Shown: one piece after another, positions 16,950-25,543 of the stretch
How positions within the stretch are numbered: position 1 is the first letter of the stretch
Layout: every line of letters begins with the position of its first letter
NCBI RefSeq assembly: GCF_017876655.1
Contig: NZ_JAGIOK010000001.1
Coordinates: forward strand, 2,790,001-2,854,000
Source: Microbacterium imperiale
GTDB lineage: Bacteria > Actinomycetota > Actinomycetes > Actinomycetales > Microbacteriaceae
Direction of reading: 5' to 3'
Length of the DNA stretch: 64,000 nt
Program-made: the position numbers and the translations under genes
Notes under the pieces: model-generated
Databases searched by the model: none
Seen by the model: only the letters and a program-made list of their open reading frames with translations
Told to the model about the DNA's origin: nothing

Positions 16950-18332
16950 GTGACTGTCCCGCTGCGTCCTCCGCTCGTCCGCCGCCCCTCGACTCGCGTC
17001 GCCTCGGCCGCCGCGGCCGTCACCCTGGTCGCCACCGCGCTCGCCGCCTGCGCGCCCCCGGACGCCGCGACGGGACCGACGCCGCCCGCCGCCGTCGAGA
17101 TCCCGGACTCGCCCGCCGGCGCCCAGGCGCAGTGGGCGGTCGACGAGATCAACGCCGACGAGGACCCGAGCATCGACGAGATCGAGCGGCGCTTCGATCC
17201 CACGACCCTCGAGCAGCTTCCCGCCGCCGATCTGCAGACGGTGCTCGTGCAGCTGCAGGCCGCCGCACCGTGGACGCCCACCGGGTACGAGGGCGACGAA
17301 CAGCGGGCCCGCGTCACGATCGCCTCGGCCGAGGTGACGTACGACATGACGATCTCCGTGACCACCGACGAGCTCATCGACGGGCTTCTGTTCGCTCCGG
17401 CGGCGCCCGAGCGCGAACCGGCGCAATCCTGGGAGGAGCTGCGCGAGCAGGTCGAGTCGGCTCCGTTCGCCGCGACGGTGCAGGTCGCCGAGGTCGGCGG
17501 CGCGACGCTGCAGTCGTTCGGACGCCCAGGGGCCGCCCCGATCGGATCGATCTTCAAGCTGTGGGTGCTCGGGGCCGTCACCGATGCCGTCGACGGCGGG
17601 CGGCTGGCCTGGGAGGACGCGCTGGTGATCGATGCGCAGGTGCGCAGCCTGCCGAGCGGTGAGCTGCAGAACCTGCCGGACGGCGCGACGGTGACCGTCC
17701 GCGAGGCCGCCGAGAAGATGATCGCCATCAGCGACAACACCGCCACCGACGCCCTCATCCGCGCGGTGGGACGGGACGCCGTCGAACGCGCGATGGCGGC
17801 GATGGGGCATTCCGACCCGTCGCTGAACACCCCCTTCCCGACCACCCGCGAGCTCTTCTGGCTGCTGCTCGGCGACGGCGACCTCCGGACGCTGTGGGAC
17901 GGCGCGGCGGGCGACGCCGATGCTCGGCGTGCGGTGCTCGAGCGACTCCCGGCGGGCGTCCCGGACGCTGCGGCGTTGAGCGGAGCGCAGCCGGCCTGGC
18001 GCGACGGCGTCGACTGGTTCGCGACCGCCGACGACCTGACGGCGGCGCACGCGGCGCTGCAGGAGCGGGCGACCACGCCCGCCGGTGCGCCGCTGCGCGA
18101 CATCCTCTCGGCCAACCCCGGAGTCGAGTTCGGCGACCCGTGGCGCTATGTCGCCTTCAAGGGCGGCAGCTCGATCGGCGTGATGGCCGGCTCCTGGTAC
18201 CTCGAGCGCGAGGGCGCGGCGCCCGTCGTCGTGACGGTGCTCGCCCGCTCCGACGATCCGGCTGCGCTGGTCCACCCGAGCGTCGCTTTCGGCTGGGCGC
18301 AGGACGCTGCGGCGATCCTCGGCGCGCCGTAG
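16950..18332 (+). CDS. Beta-lactamase-related serine hydrolase lipoprotein
   Basis: A 460-residue exported lipoprotein: signal peptide with lipobox LAAC, lipidated Cys at 34. The N-terminal part (about 40-150) has no recognised function. The C-terminal half has the class A serine beta-lactamase/PBP fold: SIFK (nucleophile SxxK) near 200, SDN near 260 and KGG (KTG equivalent) near 404. The omega-loop motif ExxLN reads DPSLN near 290, so Glu166 is Asp, and the following NTPFPTTRELF is like actinobacterial LpqF-type proteins. True beta-lactamase activity is doubtful; a cell-wall hydrolase or esterase role is more likely. The GTG start has a CAGGCT -10-like hexamer 6 bases ahead. The next gene, also a lipoprotein, starts 9 bases downstream. 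Confidence 0.85.
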   Translation: MTVPLRPPLVRRPSTRVASAAAAVTLVATALAACAPPDAATGPTPPAAVEIPDSPAGAQAQWAVDEINADEDPSIDEIERRFDPTTLEQLPAADLQTVLVQLQAAAPWTPTGYEGDEQRARVTIASAEVTYDMTISVTTDELIDGLLFAPAAPEREPAQSWEELREQVESAPFAATVQVAEVGGATLQSFGRPGAAPIGSIFKLWVLGAVTDAVDGGRLAWEDALVIDAQVRSLPSGELQNLPDGATVTVREAAEKMIAISDNTATDALIRAVGRDAVERAMAAMGHSDPSLNTPFPTTRELFWLLLGDGDLRTLWDGAAGDADARRAVLERLPAGVPDAAALSGAQPAWRDGVDWFATADDLTAAHAALQERATTPAGAPLRDILSANPGVEFGDPWRYVAFKGGSSIGVMAGSWYLEREGAAPVVVTVLARSDDPAALVHPSVAFGWAQDAAAILGAP

Positions 18333-18341
18333 CCTGAAGCG
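18330..18341 (+). promoter_or_regulatory. Leaderless promoter of the sugar dehydrogenase, overlapping a stop codon
   Basis: TAGCCT at 18330-18335 ends 6 bases before the ATG at 18342; its TAG is the stop codon of the serine hydrolase gene. Confidence 0.55.
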
Positions 18342-19532
18342 ATGAAGCGCTTCGGTCCTCGCGGCATCCGTCGTCGGTCGGTCACGGTCCGGCCGGCGCT
18401 GGCGGCCTCGGCTCTCGTCTCGTCGGTCATGCTCCTCTCGGGGTGCGCGGCGCCGACCGAGCCCGTTCCGACGACGCCCCCGCCCACCCCGAGCCCCGTC
18501 GCAACGACGCCGGTCGCCGACGCCACGACGTGGCGGCCGTCGGGGCATCCGGTCGACATCGTGACGCAGCTCGAGGTGCCCTGGTCGGTCGTGGTGATGC
18601 CCGACGGCACGCAGCTGGTCAGCCAGCGCGACACCGGTGACGTGCTCGAGGTCGATCCGGGCGCCGCGCCCCGCGTCGTCGGCCGGGTCGACCTGACCGC
18701 CCCGGTCGGCGAGGGCGGCCTGCTCGGCATCGCCGTGCCCGACACGGCCGAGCCGGATGGGGACGAGGAAGCCTCGCTCTACGCGTACGTGACGACGGCC
18801 GACGACAACCGGGTCGTCCGGATGCCGCTCGAGGGCGAACGCGGCGATCGGCGCCTCGGCGACCCCGAGGTCGTCATCGACGGCATCCCGCGCGACCGCG
18901 TGCACAACGGCGGGCGTATCGCGTTCGGTCCCGACGGGCTGCTCTACGTCGCCACGGGGGACGCCGGCAACCCGGATGCCGCGCAGGACCTCGACTCGCT
19001 CGGCGGCAAGATCCTGCGTCTCACGCCCGACGGGGAACCCGCGCCGGGCAACCCGTTCGAGTCGCCGGTGTACTCGCTCGGTCATCGGAACGTGCAGGGC
19101 ATGGCGTGGACGCAGGACGGCACGCTGTGGGCGAGCGAATTCGGCCAGGACACGTTCGACGAGCTCAATCGCATCGAGGCCGGCGGCAACTACGGCTGGC
19201 CCGTGCACGAGGGCACCTCGGATGAGGCGGGCTACGTCTCGCCGGTCGTGACGTGGACACCCGATGAGGCAAGCCCCAGCGGCATCGCCGCCCGCGGCAA
19301 CACCGTCTTCGTCGCCGGCCTGCGCGGCGAGCGAGTGTGGCAGGTCGACGTCGCCGACTCCGGCGCGGTCGGCGCGCCGGTCGCGCTGTGGCAGGGCGAG
19401 CTCGGGCGCGTCCGCGACGCGGTCGTCGCCGGTGACGAGCTGTGGCTGCTCACCGGCAACACCGACGGTCGCGGCAACGCTGCGGCCGGCGACGACCGAC
19501 TCGTCCGCGTCGCCCTGACGCCCGGCGGGTGA
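18342..19532 (+). CDS. PQQ-type soluble aldose sugar dehydrogenase lipoprotein
   Basis: A 396-residue lipoprotein: basic N-terminus, hydrophobic stretch and lipobox LLSGC with Cys35, then a Pro/Thr linker. The body is a six-bladed propeller of the glucose/sorbosone dehydrogenase (GSDH) family: GEGGLLGIAVP, HNGGRIAFGPDGLLYVATGD near 187-206 (the conserved catalytic His), SLGGKILRLTPDG, SLGHRNVQGMAW near 246 and NYGWPVHEG near 287. Members oxidise aldoses to lactones using PQQ, or are cofactor-free relatives; no PQQ biosynthesis genes are seen nearby. Probably faces the outside of the membrane. The ATG sits 6 bases after a -10 element, and a perfect palindrome GAAGCGCTTC spans codons 1-4. Confidence 0.88.
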   Translation: MKRFGPRGIRRRSVTVRPALAASALVSSVMLLSGCAAPTEPVPTTPPPTPSPVATTPVADATTWRPSGHPVDIVTQLEVPWSVVVMPDGTQLVSQRDTGDVLEVDPGAAPRVVGRVDLTAPVGEGGLLGIAVPDTAEPDGDEEASLYAYVTTADDNRVVRMPLEGERGDRRLGDPEVVIDGIPRDRVHNGGRIAFGPDGLLYVATGDAGNPDAAQDLDSLGGKILRLTPDGEPAPGNPFESPVYSLGHRNVQGMAWTQDGTLWASEFGQDTFDELNRIEAGGNYGWPVHEGTSDEAGYVSPVVTWTPDEASPSGIAARGNTVFVAGLRGERVWQVDVADSGAVGAPVALWQGELGRVRDAVVAGDELWLLTGNTDGRGNAAAGDDRLVRVALTPGG

Positions 19533-19544
19533 GCGCGGAGTTGA

Positions 19545-19550
19545 TAGCGT
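19545..19550 (+). promoter_or_regulatory. -10 element upstream of the NYN gene
   Basis: TAGCGT at 19545-19550 would give a leader of about 25-30 nt containing AGGGGA before the GTG at 19582. Unlike many neighbours this gene has an untranslated leader. Confidence 0.4.
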
Positions 19551-19581
19551 TCGAGGACGACTTTTACGAACAGGGGACCCG

Positions 19582-20136
19582 GTGACCGAACGCGTGACGT
19601 GGCTGCTCGTCGACGGCGAGAACATCGACGCGACACTCGGACAGTCGATTCTGGGGCGGCGTCCCCTGCCCGACGAGCGTCCGCGGTGGGATCGACTGCT
19701 GCAGTTCGTCGACGACCAATGGCAGCAGCCGGCACGCGGCCTGTTCTTCCTCAACGCCAGCAACCACCTGCCGATGTCGTTCGTGCAGGCCCTGCTCGCG
19801 CTGGGCTACAAGCCGGTGCCGCTGTCGGGCGATGCGGACGAGAAGGTCGTCGACATCGCCATCCAGCGCACGCTCGCGGCGCTGAAGGATCGCGCGGACG
19901 ACGTCGTGCTCGTCAGCCACGACCGCGACTTCGTCGGTGAGGTCGCCGCGCTCACGGGCCCCGACCGTCGCGTCGGCGTCCTGGCGTTCGCGGAGTTCCG
20001 CAGCAGTGAGCTGACGGCGCTGCCGGGGGTGGAGTTCTTCGACCTCGAGTACGACGCGCACGCCTTCGACGCACCGCTGCCGCGCGTCCGCGTCATCCCG
20101 ATCGAGGCGTTCGACCCGTGGGAGTTCCTCGGCTGA
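19582..20136 (+). CDS. NYN domain protein (PIN-like ribonuclease)
   Basis: A 184-residue protein with a complete NYN (LabA/DUF88-like) nuclease core: LLVDGENID at residues 8-16 (Asp11), LSGDADEKVVDIAI at 81-94 (Asp91) and VSHDRDFVGEV at 111-121 (Asp114, Asp116). The four acidic residues bind the metal for RNA cleavage in this fold. No extra domain is present. NYN proteins are thought to process or degrade RNA. The next gene, in the same direction, encodes a baeRF (eRF1-like) protein, so both may act at ribosomes or on stalled mRNA. GTG start with AGGGGA upstream. Confidence 0.88.
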   Translation: MTERVTWLLVDGENIDATLGQSILGRRPLPDERPRWDRLLQFVDDQWQQPARGLFFLNASNHLPMSFVQALLALGYKPVPLSGDADEKVVDIAIQRTLAALKDRADDVVLVSHDRDFVGEVAALTGPDRRVGVLAFAEFRSSELTALPGVEFFDLEYDAHAFDAPLPRVRVIPIEAFDPWEFLG

Positions 20137-20210
20137 CACGTCGGCGGGGTCGCGTCTACCGGCATCACCGGACGCTCGCAACCCCTCGACGCGGCACGGG
20201 CGCCCCCGCG

Positions 20211-20222
20211 TAGCCTGTGGCG
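20211..20222 (+). promoter_or_regulatory. Leaderless promoter of the baeRF-type gene
   Basis: TAGCCT at 20211-20216 ends 6 bases before the ATG at 20223, which favours this ATG over a GTG at 20217. Confidence 0.55.
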
Positions 20223-21350
20223 ATGTTGGCATCAGATCTTCCCGATACCGCGACCCTTCTCGACCTCATCGATGCGCGGCATCCGGCGAGTGTGACGATC
20301 GTCGCGCCGTCGTCGCCGATTCCGTCCGACCGGCGCCTCGCCCAGCTGCAGCTGCGCGAGGGCATCGACGAAGCCGCGCGCCAGCTCGCCGATACCGACG
20401 TGCCGGCTGAGGAGCGCGACGGCGTGATCGCGTCGCTGCGCGCGCTCGTCGACGACGAGGAGTTCTGGCAGAGCCAGTCGCGCTCGATCGTGGTCTTCGC
20501 CGCGCCCGGCCGCATCGCCGCCTTCCGGCTGCCCAGTCGCCTCGACGCCCGCGCGGCCGTGGGCGACCGCTTCGACGCGGGTCCGCTGCTGCGGGCCGTG
20601 ACCTTCCCGCGCCGGGCGTTCATCGTCCGGCTGTCGCGTGACGGCGCACGCCTGAGCGAGATCGGCCCCGACCAGGGCCTGACCGAGCGCGCGATCGAGC
20701 TGCCCGACGACCTATGGGCCGCTCTCGAGCACACGACGACGGACGGTCAGCGCGATATGCCGCGGCCGCAGGGGACGACCGGCGACCGCATCGAGCGCGA
20801 GAAATTCAGTCGCATCGTGCAGGACGCGGTCGTCCGGGTCGTGCCGGCCGACGTGCCGCTGATCCTCGCCGCCTCGCAGGACCTCGAGCCCGCCTACCGC
20901 GCGGTCAACACGCACCGCGTGCTGCTCGAGCGCGGCATCCACGCTCACCCCGACTCGCTGTCGGACGCCGATCTCGAGCGGGCAGCCCGCGAGGTGCTCG
21001 ACGCGCACGAGCACGGCGAGCTCGCCGCGTGGCGCGAGCGCTTCGGGTCGCTGCGTGCCCAGGGGCTCGCCACGTCGTCGGTGCGCGAGACGGCCGTGGC
21101 CGCGAGTACGGCGGCCGTCGAGGAGCTGCTGTTCGACGTGGGGTTCGAGCAGGAAGGTGTCATCGACGACACGGGGCACATCACCCGCGCGCCGGACGCC
21201 GGCCCCGGCACCTACGCCGTCCTCGACGAGATCGCCGCGCGCGTGCTGCGCTCCGGCGGCCGGGTGCGTGCGGTGCGCAGCACCGACCTGCCCGACGGGG
21301 CACCGGTGGCGGCGGTGCTGCGCTTCCCGCTGCCGACCGACCTGGTCTGA
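20223..21350 (+). CDS. baeRF (bacterial eRF1-like) family protein
   Basis: A 375-residue protein that I assign to the bacterial/archaeal eRF1-related (baeRF) families by overall layout: an N-terminal part with VTIVAPSSPIPSDRRLAQLQ and SRSIVVFAAPGRIAAFRLPS, a middle part beginning RAFIVRLSRDGARLSEIG, and a C-terminal L7Ae-like part with LILAASQDLEPAYRAVNTHR near 218 and HAHPDSLSDADL near 241, ending in LRSGGRVRAVRSTDLPDGAP. These are predicted to act in ribosome release or hibernation. No GGQ tripeptide is seen, so classical peptide release is unlikely. The ATG sits 6 bases after a -10 element. It follows the NYN nuclease gene in the same direction. Confidence 0.75.
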   Translation: MLASDLPDTATLLDLIDARHPASVTIVAPSSPIPSDRRLAQLQLREGIDEAARQLADTDVPAEERDGVIASLRALVDDEEFWQSQSRSIVVFAAPGRIAAFRLPSRLDARAAVGDRFDAGPLLRAVTFPRRAFIVRLSRDGARLSEIGPDQGLTERAIELPDDLWAALEHTTTDGQRDMPRPQGTTGDRIEREKFSRIVQDAVVRVVPADVPLILAASQDLEPAYRAVNTHRVLLERGIHAHPDSLSDADLERAAREVLDAHEHGELAAWRERFGSLRAQGLATSSVRETAVAASTAAVEELLFDVGFEQEGVIDDTGHITRAPDAGPGTYAVLDEIAARVLRSGGRVRAVRSTDLPDGAPVAAVLRFPLPTDLV

Positions 21351-21353
21351 CCC

Positions 21354-21438
21354 GATACGTTCGCCGGACCGACGGGGCCGGTGTCGTCGCGACCCGACGT
21401 CGAGGCGACACCGGCCCCGCGCCTCCGACGGACGTATC
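21354..21438. terminator. Nested inverted repeat between convergent genes
   Basis: A perfect 13-bp stem GGGGCCGGTGTCG (21374-21386) / CGACACCGGCCCC (21406-21418) is nested within outer arms GATACGT (21354-21360) / ACGTATC (21432-21438). It fills most of the 122-base gap between two convergent genes and most likely works as a bidirectional terminator. Confidence 0.6.
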
Positions 21439-21472
21439 GTCAGACGGAGGCACGGCCGGTCCGGCCGCGGGC

Positions 21473-23236
21473 TCAGAGGCTCCGGATGTGCTTGATGTTC
21501 GACTTCGCGGTGTCGATGACGGCCCCGACGCCGCCGGAGTCCTTCGCGCCGAGCACCATCTTCGCCATCGACATCCCGAACCCGGCCACCTGCTCCGCCG
21601 TGATCGATGCCGGCATCGACAGTGCGTCGGGATCGGTGACGATGTCGACCAGCGACGGCCCGCGGTGGCTCAGGGCGGCCGCGACGGCGGCATCCAGATC
21701 CGCCGGGTCGGTCACGCGCCGGGCATGGAAGCCCAGGGCGGTGCCGACCGCGGCGAAGTCGACCATCGGCACATCGACGCCGAAGTCGGGGAAGCCGGCG
21801 ACGAGCATCTCGGCCTTGACCATGCCCAGCGTCGAGTTGTTGAACACGAACACGTTGAGCGCCAGGTCATAGGCGGCGACCGTGATCAGCTCGCCCAGCA
21901 GCATCGACAGCCCGCCGTCGCCCGCGATCGCGATGACCTGGCGGTCGGGGTAGGCCAGCTGCGCGCCGAACGCGTGGGGGAGCGCGTTGGCCATCGAGCC
22001 GTGCCGCCACGAGGCGAGCAGGCGGCGCTGCGGCGTGGGCGTGACGTAGCGCGCCTGCCAGACGTTGCCCATGCCCGTGTCGGCGGTGAAGATCGCGTCA
22101 TGCGCGGCGGCGCGATCGATCGCGGTCATGGCGCGCTCGGGATGGATCGGCCGCGCGTCCGAGTCGGTGTAGGTCGCGACGGAGTCCTTCATCGCCTTCC
22201 GGTAGCGCGTGCGCGTGTGCTCGAGGAAGCGATCGTCGGTCTTGGCGGAGGTCCGGGCGCGCAGAGCGGCCAGGGTGAGGCCGACGTCGCCGTGGACGGG
22301 GTGGGTCACAGAGGCCCGGCGGCCGAGGCGGCGGGCGTCGACGTCGATCTGAGCGATGGTCGTCTTCGCGCCGTCCGGCAGGAACTGGTCGTAGGGGAAA
22401 TCGGTTCCCACCAGCACCAGCAGATCGGCCTCGTGCATCGCGTGATCGATCGCCCCGTAGCCGAGCAGGCCAGACATGCCGACGTCGTAGGGGTTGTCGT
22501 ACTGGATCCACTGCTTGCCGCGCAGGGAGTGGCCCATCGGCGCCTGAAGGTGCTCCGCGAACGCGATGACCTCGTCGCGCGCGTCGCGCGCCCCCTCGCC
22601 GACGAACAGCGCGATCTTCTCGGCGCCGTCGATGGCGGCTGCCAGCTCGGCGACCGTACGGGCGTCGGGAGCGACACGGCCCGGCCGCGCGGGAACGAAG
22701 GGCGCGGCGTTTCCGCGAGCGTGGTGTTCGGCGAGGTCGCCGGGTAGCACGATGACCGACACCGCCGACCCGGCCGTCGCGTGGCGGATGGCGGACCCGA
22801 CGACGCGCGGCGACTGCTCGGGCGTCAGGATCATCTCGCAGTAGTCGCTGCACTCGGTGAACAGCCGCTCCGGGTGGGTCTCCTGGAAGTAGCCCGATCC
22901 GATCTGGACACTGGGGATGTGGCTGGCGATCGCGAGCACGGGGACGCCCGACCGCTGCGCGTCGTAGAGGCCGTTGATGAGGTGCAGGTTGCCGGGACCG
23001 CAGCTGCCGGCGCAGACGGCGAGCTCGCCGGTCAGCTCGGCGTCGGCCGCGGCGGCGAACGCCGCTGCCTCTTCGTGCCGGACATGGATCCAGTCGATGC
23101 CGCCCTCGGCCGAACCGCCCGTTCGTCGCACCGCGTCGACGATGGGGTTGAGCGAGTCGCCGACGATGCCGTAGATGCGCTTCACCCCCGCATCCACCAG
23201 TTGGGCGACGATCTGTTCGGCGACGTTCTGCGGCAC
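21473..23236 (-). CDS. poxB: Pyruvate dehydrogenase (quinone)/pyruvate oxidase PoxB
   Basis: A 587-residue thiamine diphosphate enzyme. The N-terminal Pyr domain has IYGIVGDSLNPIVDAVR and HVRHEEAAAFAA (the catalytic Glu activating TPP), the central FAD-binding domain follows, and the C-terminal PP domain has GDGGLSMLLGELITV near 437 (GDG...N metal-TPP motif, ending FNN) and TADTGMGNVWQARYV. It decarboxylates pyruvate to acetate and CO2 and passes electrons to menaquinone at the membrane. GTG 23236 is preceded by GAAGGAG at good spacing. The acyl-CoA synthetase gene lies directly upstream on the same strand. Length fits PoxB. Confidence 0.92.
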   Translation of the reverse strand: MPQNVAEQIVAQLVDAGVKRIYGIVGDSLNPIVDAVRRTGGSAEGGIDWIHVRHEEAAAFAAAADAELTGELAVCAGSCGPGNLHLINGLYDAQRSGVPVLAIASHIPSVQIGSGYFQETHPERLFTECSDYCEMILTPEQSPRVVGSAIRHATAGSAVSVIVLPGDLAEHHARGNAAPFVPARPGRVAPDARTVAELAAAIDGAEKIALFVGEGARDARDEVIAFAEHLQAPMGHSLRGKQWIQYDNPYDVGMSGLLGYGAIDHAMHEADLLVLVGTDFPYDQFLPDGAKTTIAQIDVDARRLGRRASVTHPVHGDVGLTLAALRARTSAKTDDRFLEHTRTRYRKAMKDSVATYTDSDARPIHPERAMTAIDRAAAHDAIFTADTGMGNVWQARYVTPTPQRRLLASWRHGSMANALPHAFGAQLAYPDRQVIAIAGDGGLSMLLGELITVAAYDLALNVFVFNNSTLGMVKAEMLVAGFPDFGVDVPMVDFAAVGTALGFHARRVTDPADLDAAVAAALSHRGPSLVDIVTDPDALSMPASITAEQVAGFGMSMAKMVLGAKDSGGVGAVIDTAKSNIKHIRSL

Positions 23237-23316
23237 GGAAGCTCCTTCGGCTGAGGCTGACGGGATGCCTCCAGTCTCAGCCCGCTCGCTGTGCGTCAGC
23301 CAGGGGTTGCGTGAGG

Positions 23317-25026
23317 TCAGCCTTTGAGATCGGGGAAGTCGCTCTCGCGCCACTCGGTCTCGATGCGCTCGTCGGTCGCGGCGATCTCGCGATCGCGCAG
23401 CTCGACACGGCGGATCTTGCCCGAGATCGTCTTCGGCAGCTCGAAGAACTCGATGCGGCGCACGCGCATGTACGGCGCCATGTGCTCGCGCGCGTGGGCG
23501 AGGATCGCGCGGGCCGTCTCGGGCGAGGGCTCCCACGACGCCGCGAGCGCGACGTAGGCCTTGACGACGTTCAGCCGCACCGCGTCCGGAGCTCCCACCA
23601 CGGCCGCCTCGGCAACGGCCGGGTGGGTCAGCAGGACGGACTCGACCTCGAACGGCGAGACCTTGTAGTCGCTCGCCTTGAACACGTCGTCGGTGCGCCC
23701 GACGAAGGTCAGCTGGCCGTCGGCATCCCGGGTCGCGACGTCGCTCGTGTGGTAGTAGCCGTCGTGATCGACGCGCGCCGTGCGCTCGGGTTCGCCGAGG
23801 TAGCCGGGGGTCAGGTTCAGCGGGCGCGTCGGGGCCGTCGGCAGGCAGATCTCACCCTCGTCGCCGATGCGTCCGGTCAACGGATCGATGAGTACGACAT
23901 CGTTGCCCGGCAGCGGCCGGCCCATCGCTCCTGGCTTCAGCGCAACGCCCGGCGTGTTGCCGACGACGGCGGTCAGCTCGGTCTGGCCGTAGCCGTCGCG
24001 GATGGGCAGGCCCCACCAGCGGTCGATCGTCGCGATGACCTCGGGATTGAGCGGCTCGCCGGCCGACAGCAGCTCGCGCAGGGCGCGCGGACGATTCTCG
24101 AGGTCGGCCTGGATCAGCATGCGCCACACGGTCGGCGGCGCGCAGAACGTCGTGACCGCGTTGCGATCGAGCTGGTCGACGAGCGCCGCCGCGTCGAAGC
24201 GTGCGTAGTTGTAGACGAAGATCGTCGCCTCGGCGATCCACGGCGCGAAGAACAGGCTCCAGGCGTGCTTGCCCCAGCCGGGTGCGCTGATGGTCATGTG
24301 CACGTCACCGGGGCGTACGCCGATCCAGTAAGTCGTCGACAGATGCCCGACCGGGTAGCTGACGTGCGTGTGCACGACCATCTTCGGCCGCGAGGTCGTG
24401 CCCGAGGTGAAGTAGATCAGCGCGGGGTCATCGGAGTCGACGACGATGCCCGGGGCAGCGTCCGAGGCCGCCGCCGCGGCCGCGAAGCCCTGCCAGCCGG
24501 GCCGCTCGCCGCCCACCACGACGCGTCCGAAGTCGCCCGGGATGCCGTCGAACTTCGCGGCATCCGTCTCGTCGGCCAGGACGGCCCGGATGCCCGCGCG
24601 CTCGACCCGCTCGGCGAGGTCCTCGGTGCCGAGAACGACGGACGTGGGCAGGATGATCGCGCCGATCTTGAGGATCGCCAGCATCGCCTCCCACAGCTCG
24701 ACCCGGTTGCCGAGCATGAGCATCACGGCATCACCGCGCCCGACGCCCAGCTGCGTCAGCCAGTTGGCGACGCGGTTGGAGCGCGAGCGCATCCGGTCGT
24801 ACGTGACCCGTGACTCGGTGCCGTCCTCGTCGACGACGTGCAGCGCGATGCGGTCATTGCCCGCGGCGACGGCGTCGAACCAGTCGACGGCCCAGTTGAA
24901 GTGAGCGCCGACCTCGGGCCAGGCGAACCCGGCGTGGGCGGCCTGCGGGTCGTGGGCGTGGTCGAGCAGGGAGTCCCGTGCGGCGCGGAAAGCGGCGGTG
25001 GGCGTCGGGGCGGCGGAAGAAGACAT
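23317..25026 (-). CDS. AMP-dependent acyl-CoA synthetase
   Basis: A 569-residue adenylate-forming enzyme of the ANL family that activates a carboxylate to acyl-AMP and then acyl-CoA. Signatures: YFTSGTTSRPKMVVHTH near 202 (P-loop), SAPGWGKHAWSLFFAPW, DGYGQTELT near 345, YHTSDVATRDADGQLTFVGR near 425 (hinge Asp) and KTISGKIRRVEL near 535 (catalytic Lys). The SAPGWGKHAW block is typical of medium-chain (ACSM-like) members. ATG at 25026 follows CGAGG; homology starts soon after. It lies upstream of poxB on the same strand with an 80-base gap and may supply or remove acetate- or fatty-acid-derived acyl groups. Confidence 0.9.
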   Translation of the reverse strand: MSSSAAPTPTAAFRAARDSLLDHAHDPQAAHAGFAWPEVGAHFNWAVDWFDAVAAGNDRIALHVVDEDGTESRVTYDRMRSRSNRVANWLTQLGVGRGDAVMLMLGNRVELWEAMLAILKIGAIILPTSVVLGTEDLAERVERAGIRAVLADETDAAKFDGIPGDFGRVVVGGERPGWQGFAAAAAASDAAPGIVVDSDDPALIYFTSGTTSRPKMVVHTHVSYPVGHLSTTYWIGVRPGDVHMTISAPGWGKHAWSLFFAPWIAEATIFVYNYARFDAAALVDQLDRNAVTTFCAPPTVWRMLIQADLENRPRALRELLSAGEPLNPEVIATIDRWWGLPIRDGYGQTELTAVVGNTPGVALKPGAMGRPLPGNDVVLIDPLTGRIGDEGEICLPTAPTRPLNLTPGYLGEPERTARVDHDGYYHTSDVATRDADGQLTFVGRTDDVFKASDYKVSPFEVESVLLTHPAVAEAAVVGAPDAVRLNVVKAYVALAASWEPSPETARAILAHAREHMAPYMRVRRIEFFELPKTISGKIRRVELRDREIAATDERIETEWRESDFPDLKG

Positions 25027-25150
25027 GGGCCTCGGATCTGTCGGCGCGTCCGGCGCACGGCGCGAGGGACGCCCTCCCGAGTCTAAGAACGACCGGATGC
25101 CGCGGGCCACATGCACCCCGCTCTCGGCCACGGCCGGAGAGGATGGGGGC

Positions 25151-25534
25151 ATGGTCCTCGCCCTCTTGCTCGATGTCGTCCTCGTCGTCGCCTTCGCCGC
25201 CGCGGGGCGAGCCAGCCACGACTCCGATGTCCTCGCGGGCCTGTGGCAGACCTCGTGGCCCTTCCTGGTCGCCCTCCTCGTCGGGTGGCTCGTCGTGCGG
25301 GGCTGGCGCGCACCGGCGGCACCGGTGCGGACCGGGCTCGGCCTCGCCGCGGTGACGGTCGCGGGCGGGATGCTGCTGCGCGCGGCATCCGGTCAGGGCA
25401 CGGCCCTGCCGTTCGTCGTCGTCGCGACCCTCACCCTGTTCGCCGTGCTGGTGGGCTGGCGTGTCGTCGCCCGCGCGATCGGGGCGCTGCGGGCTCGGCG
25501 CTCTCTCAGCCGCGGGGCGGGCTCCCGCGCGTAG
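25151..25534 (+). CDS. DUF3054-like small membrane protein
   Basis: A 127-residue protein with four hydrophobic segments (about 2-18, 32-50, 60-80 and 87-108). The pattern DVVLVVAFAAAGRASHDSDVLAGLWQTSWPFLVALLVGWL matches what I know of DUF3054, with no known function. ATG 25151 follows GAGAGG. It is divergent from the acyl-CoA synthetase gene and its TAG stop is part of the promoter of the next gene. Confidence 0.78.
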   Translation: MVLALLLDVVLVVAFAAAGRASHDSDVLAGLWQTSWPFLVALLVGWLVVRGWRAPAAPVRTGLGLAAVTVAGGMLLRAASGQGTALPFVVVATLTLFAVLVGWRVVARAIGALRARRSLSRGAGSRA

Positions 25535-25543
25535 CGTGGTCGC
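25532..25543 (+). promoter_or_regulatory. Leaderless promoter of the DUF427 gene, overlapping a stop codon
   Basis: TAGCGT at 25532-25537 ends 6 bases before the ATG at 25544, and its TAG is the stop of the preceding gene. Confidence 0.55.

Noticed and set aside
15540..19763. A 1407-codon open frame on the minus strand
   Set aside because: Only its last part (16850-15540) is a recognisable permease; the rest is antisense to two clear lipoprotein genes and the NYN gene, with low-complexity Arg-rich sequence.
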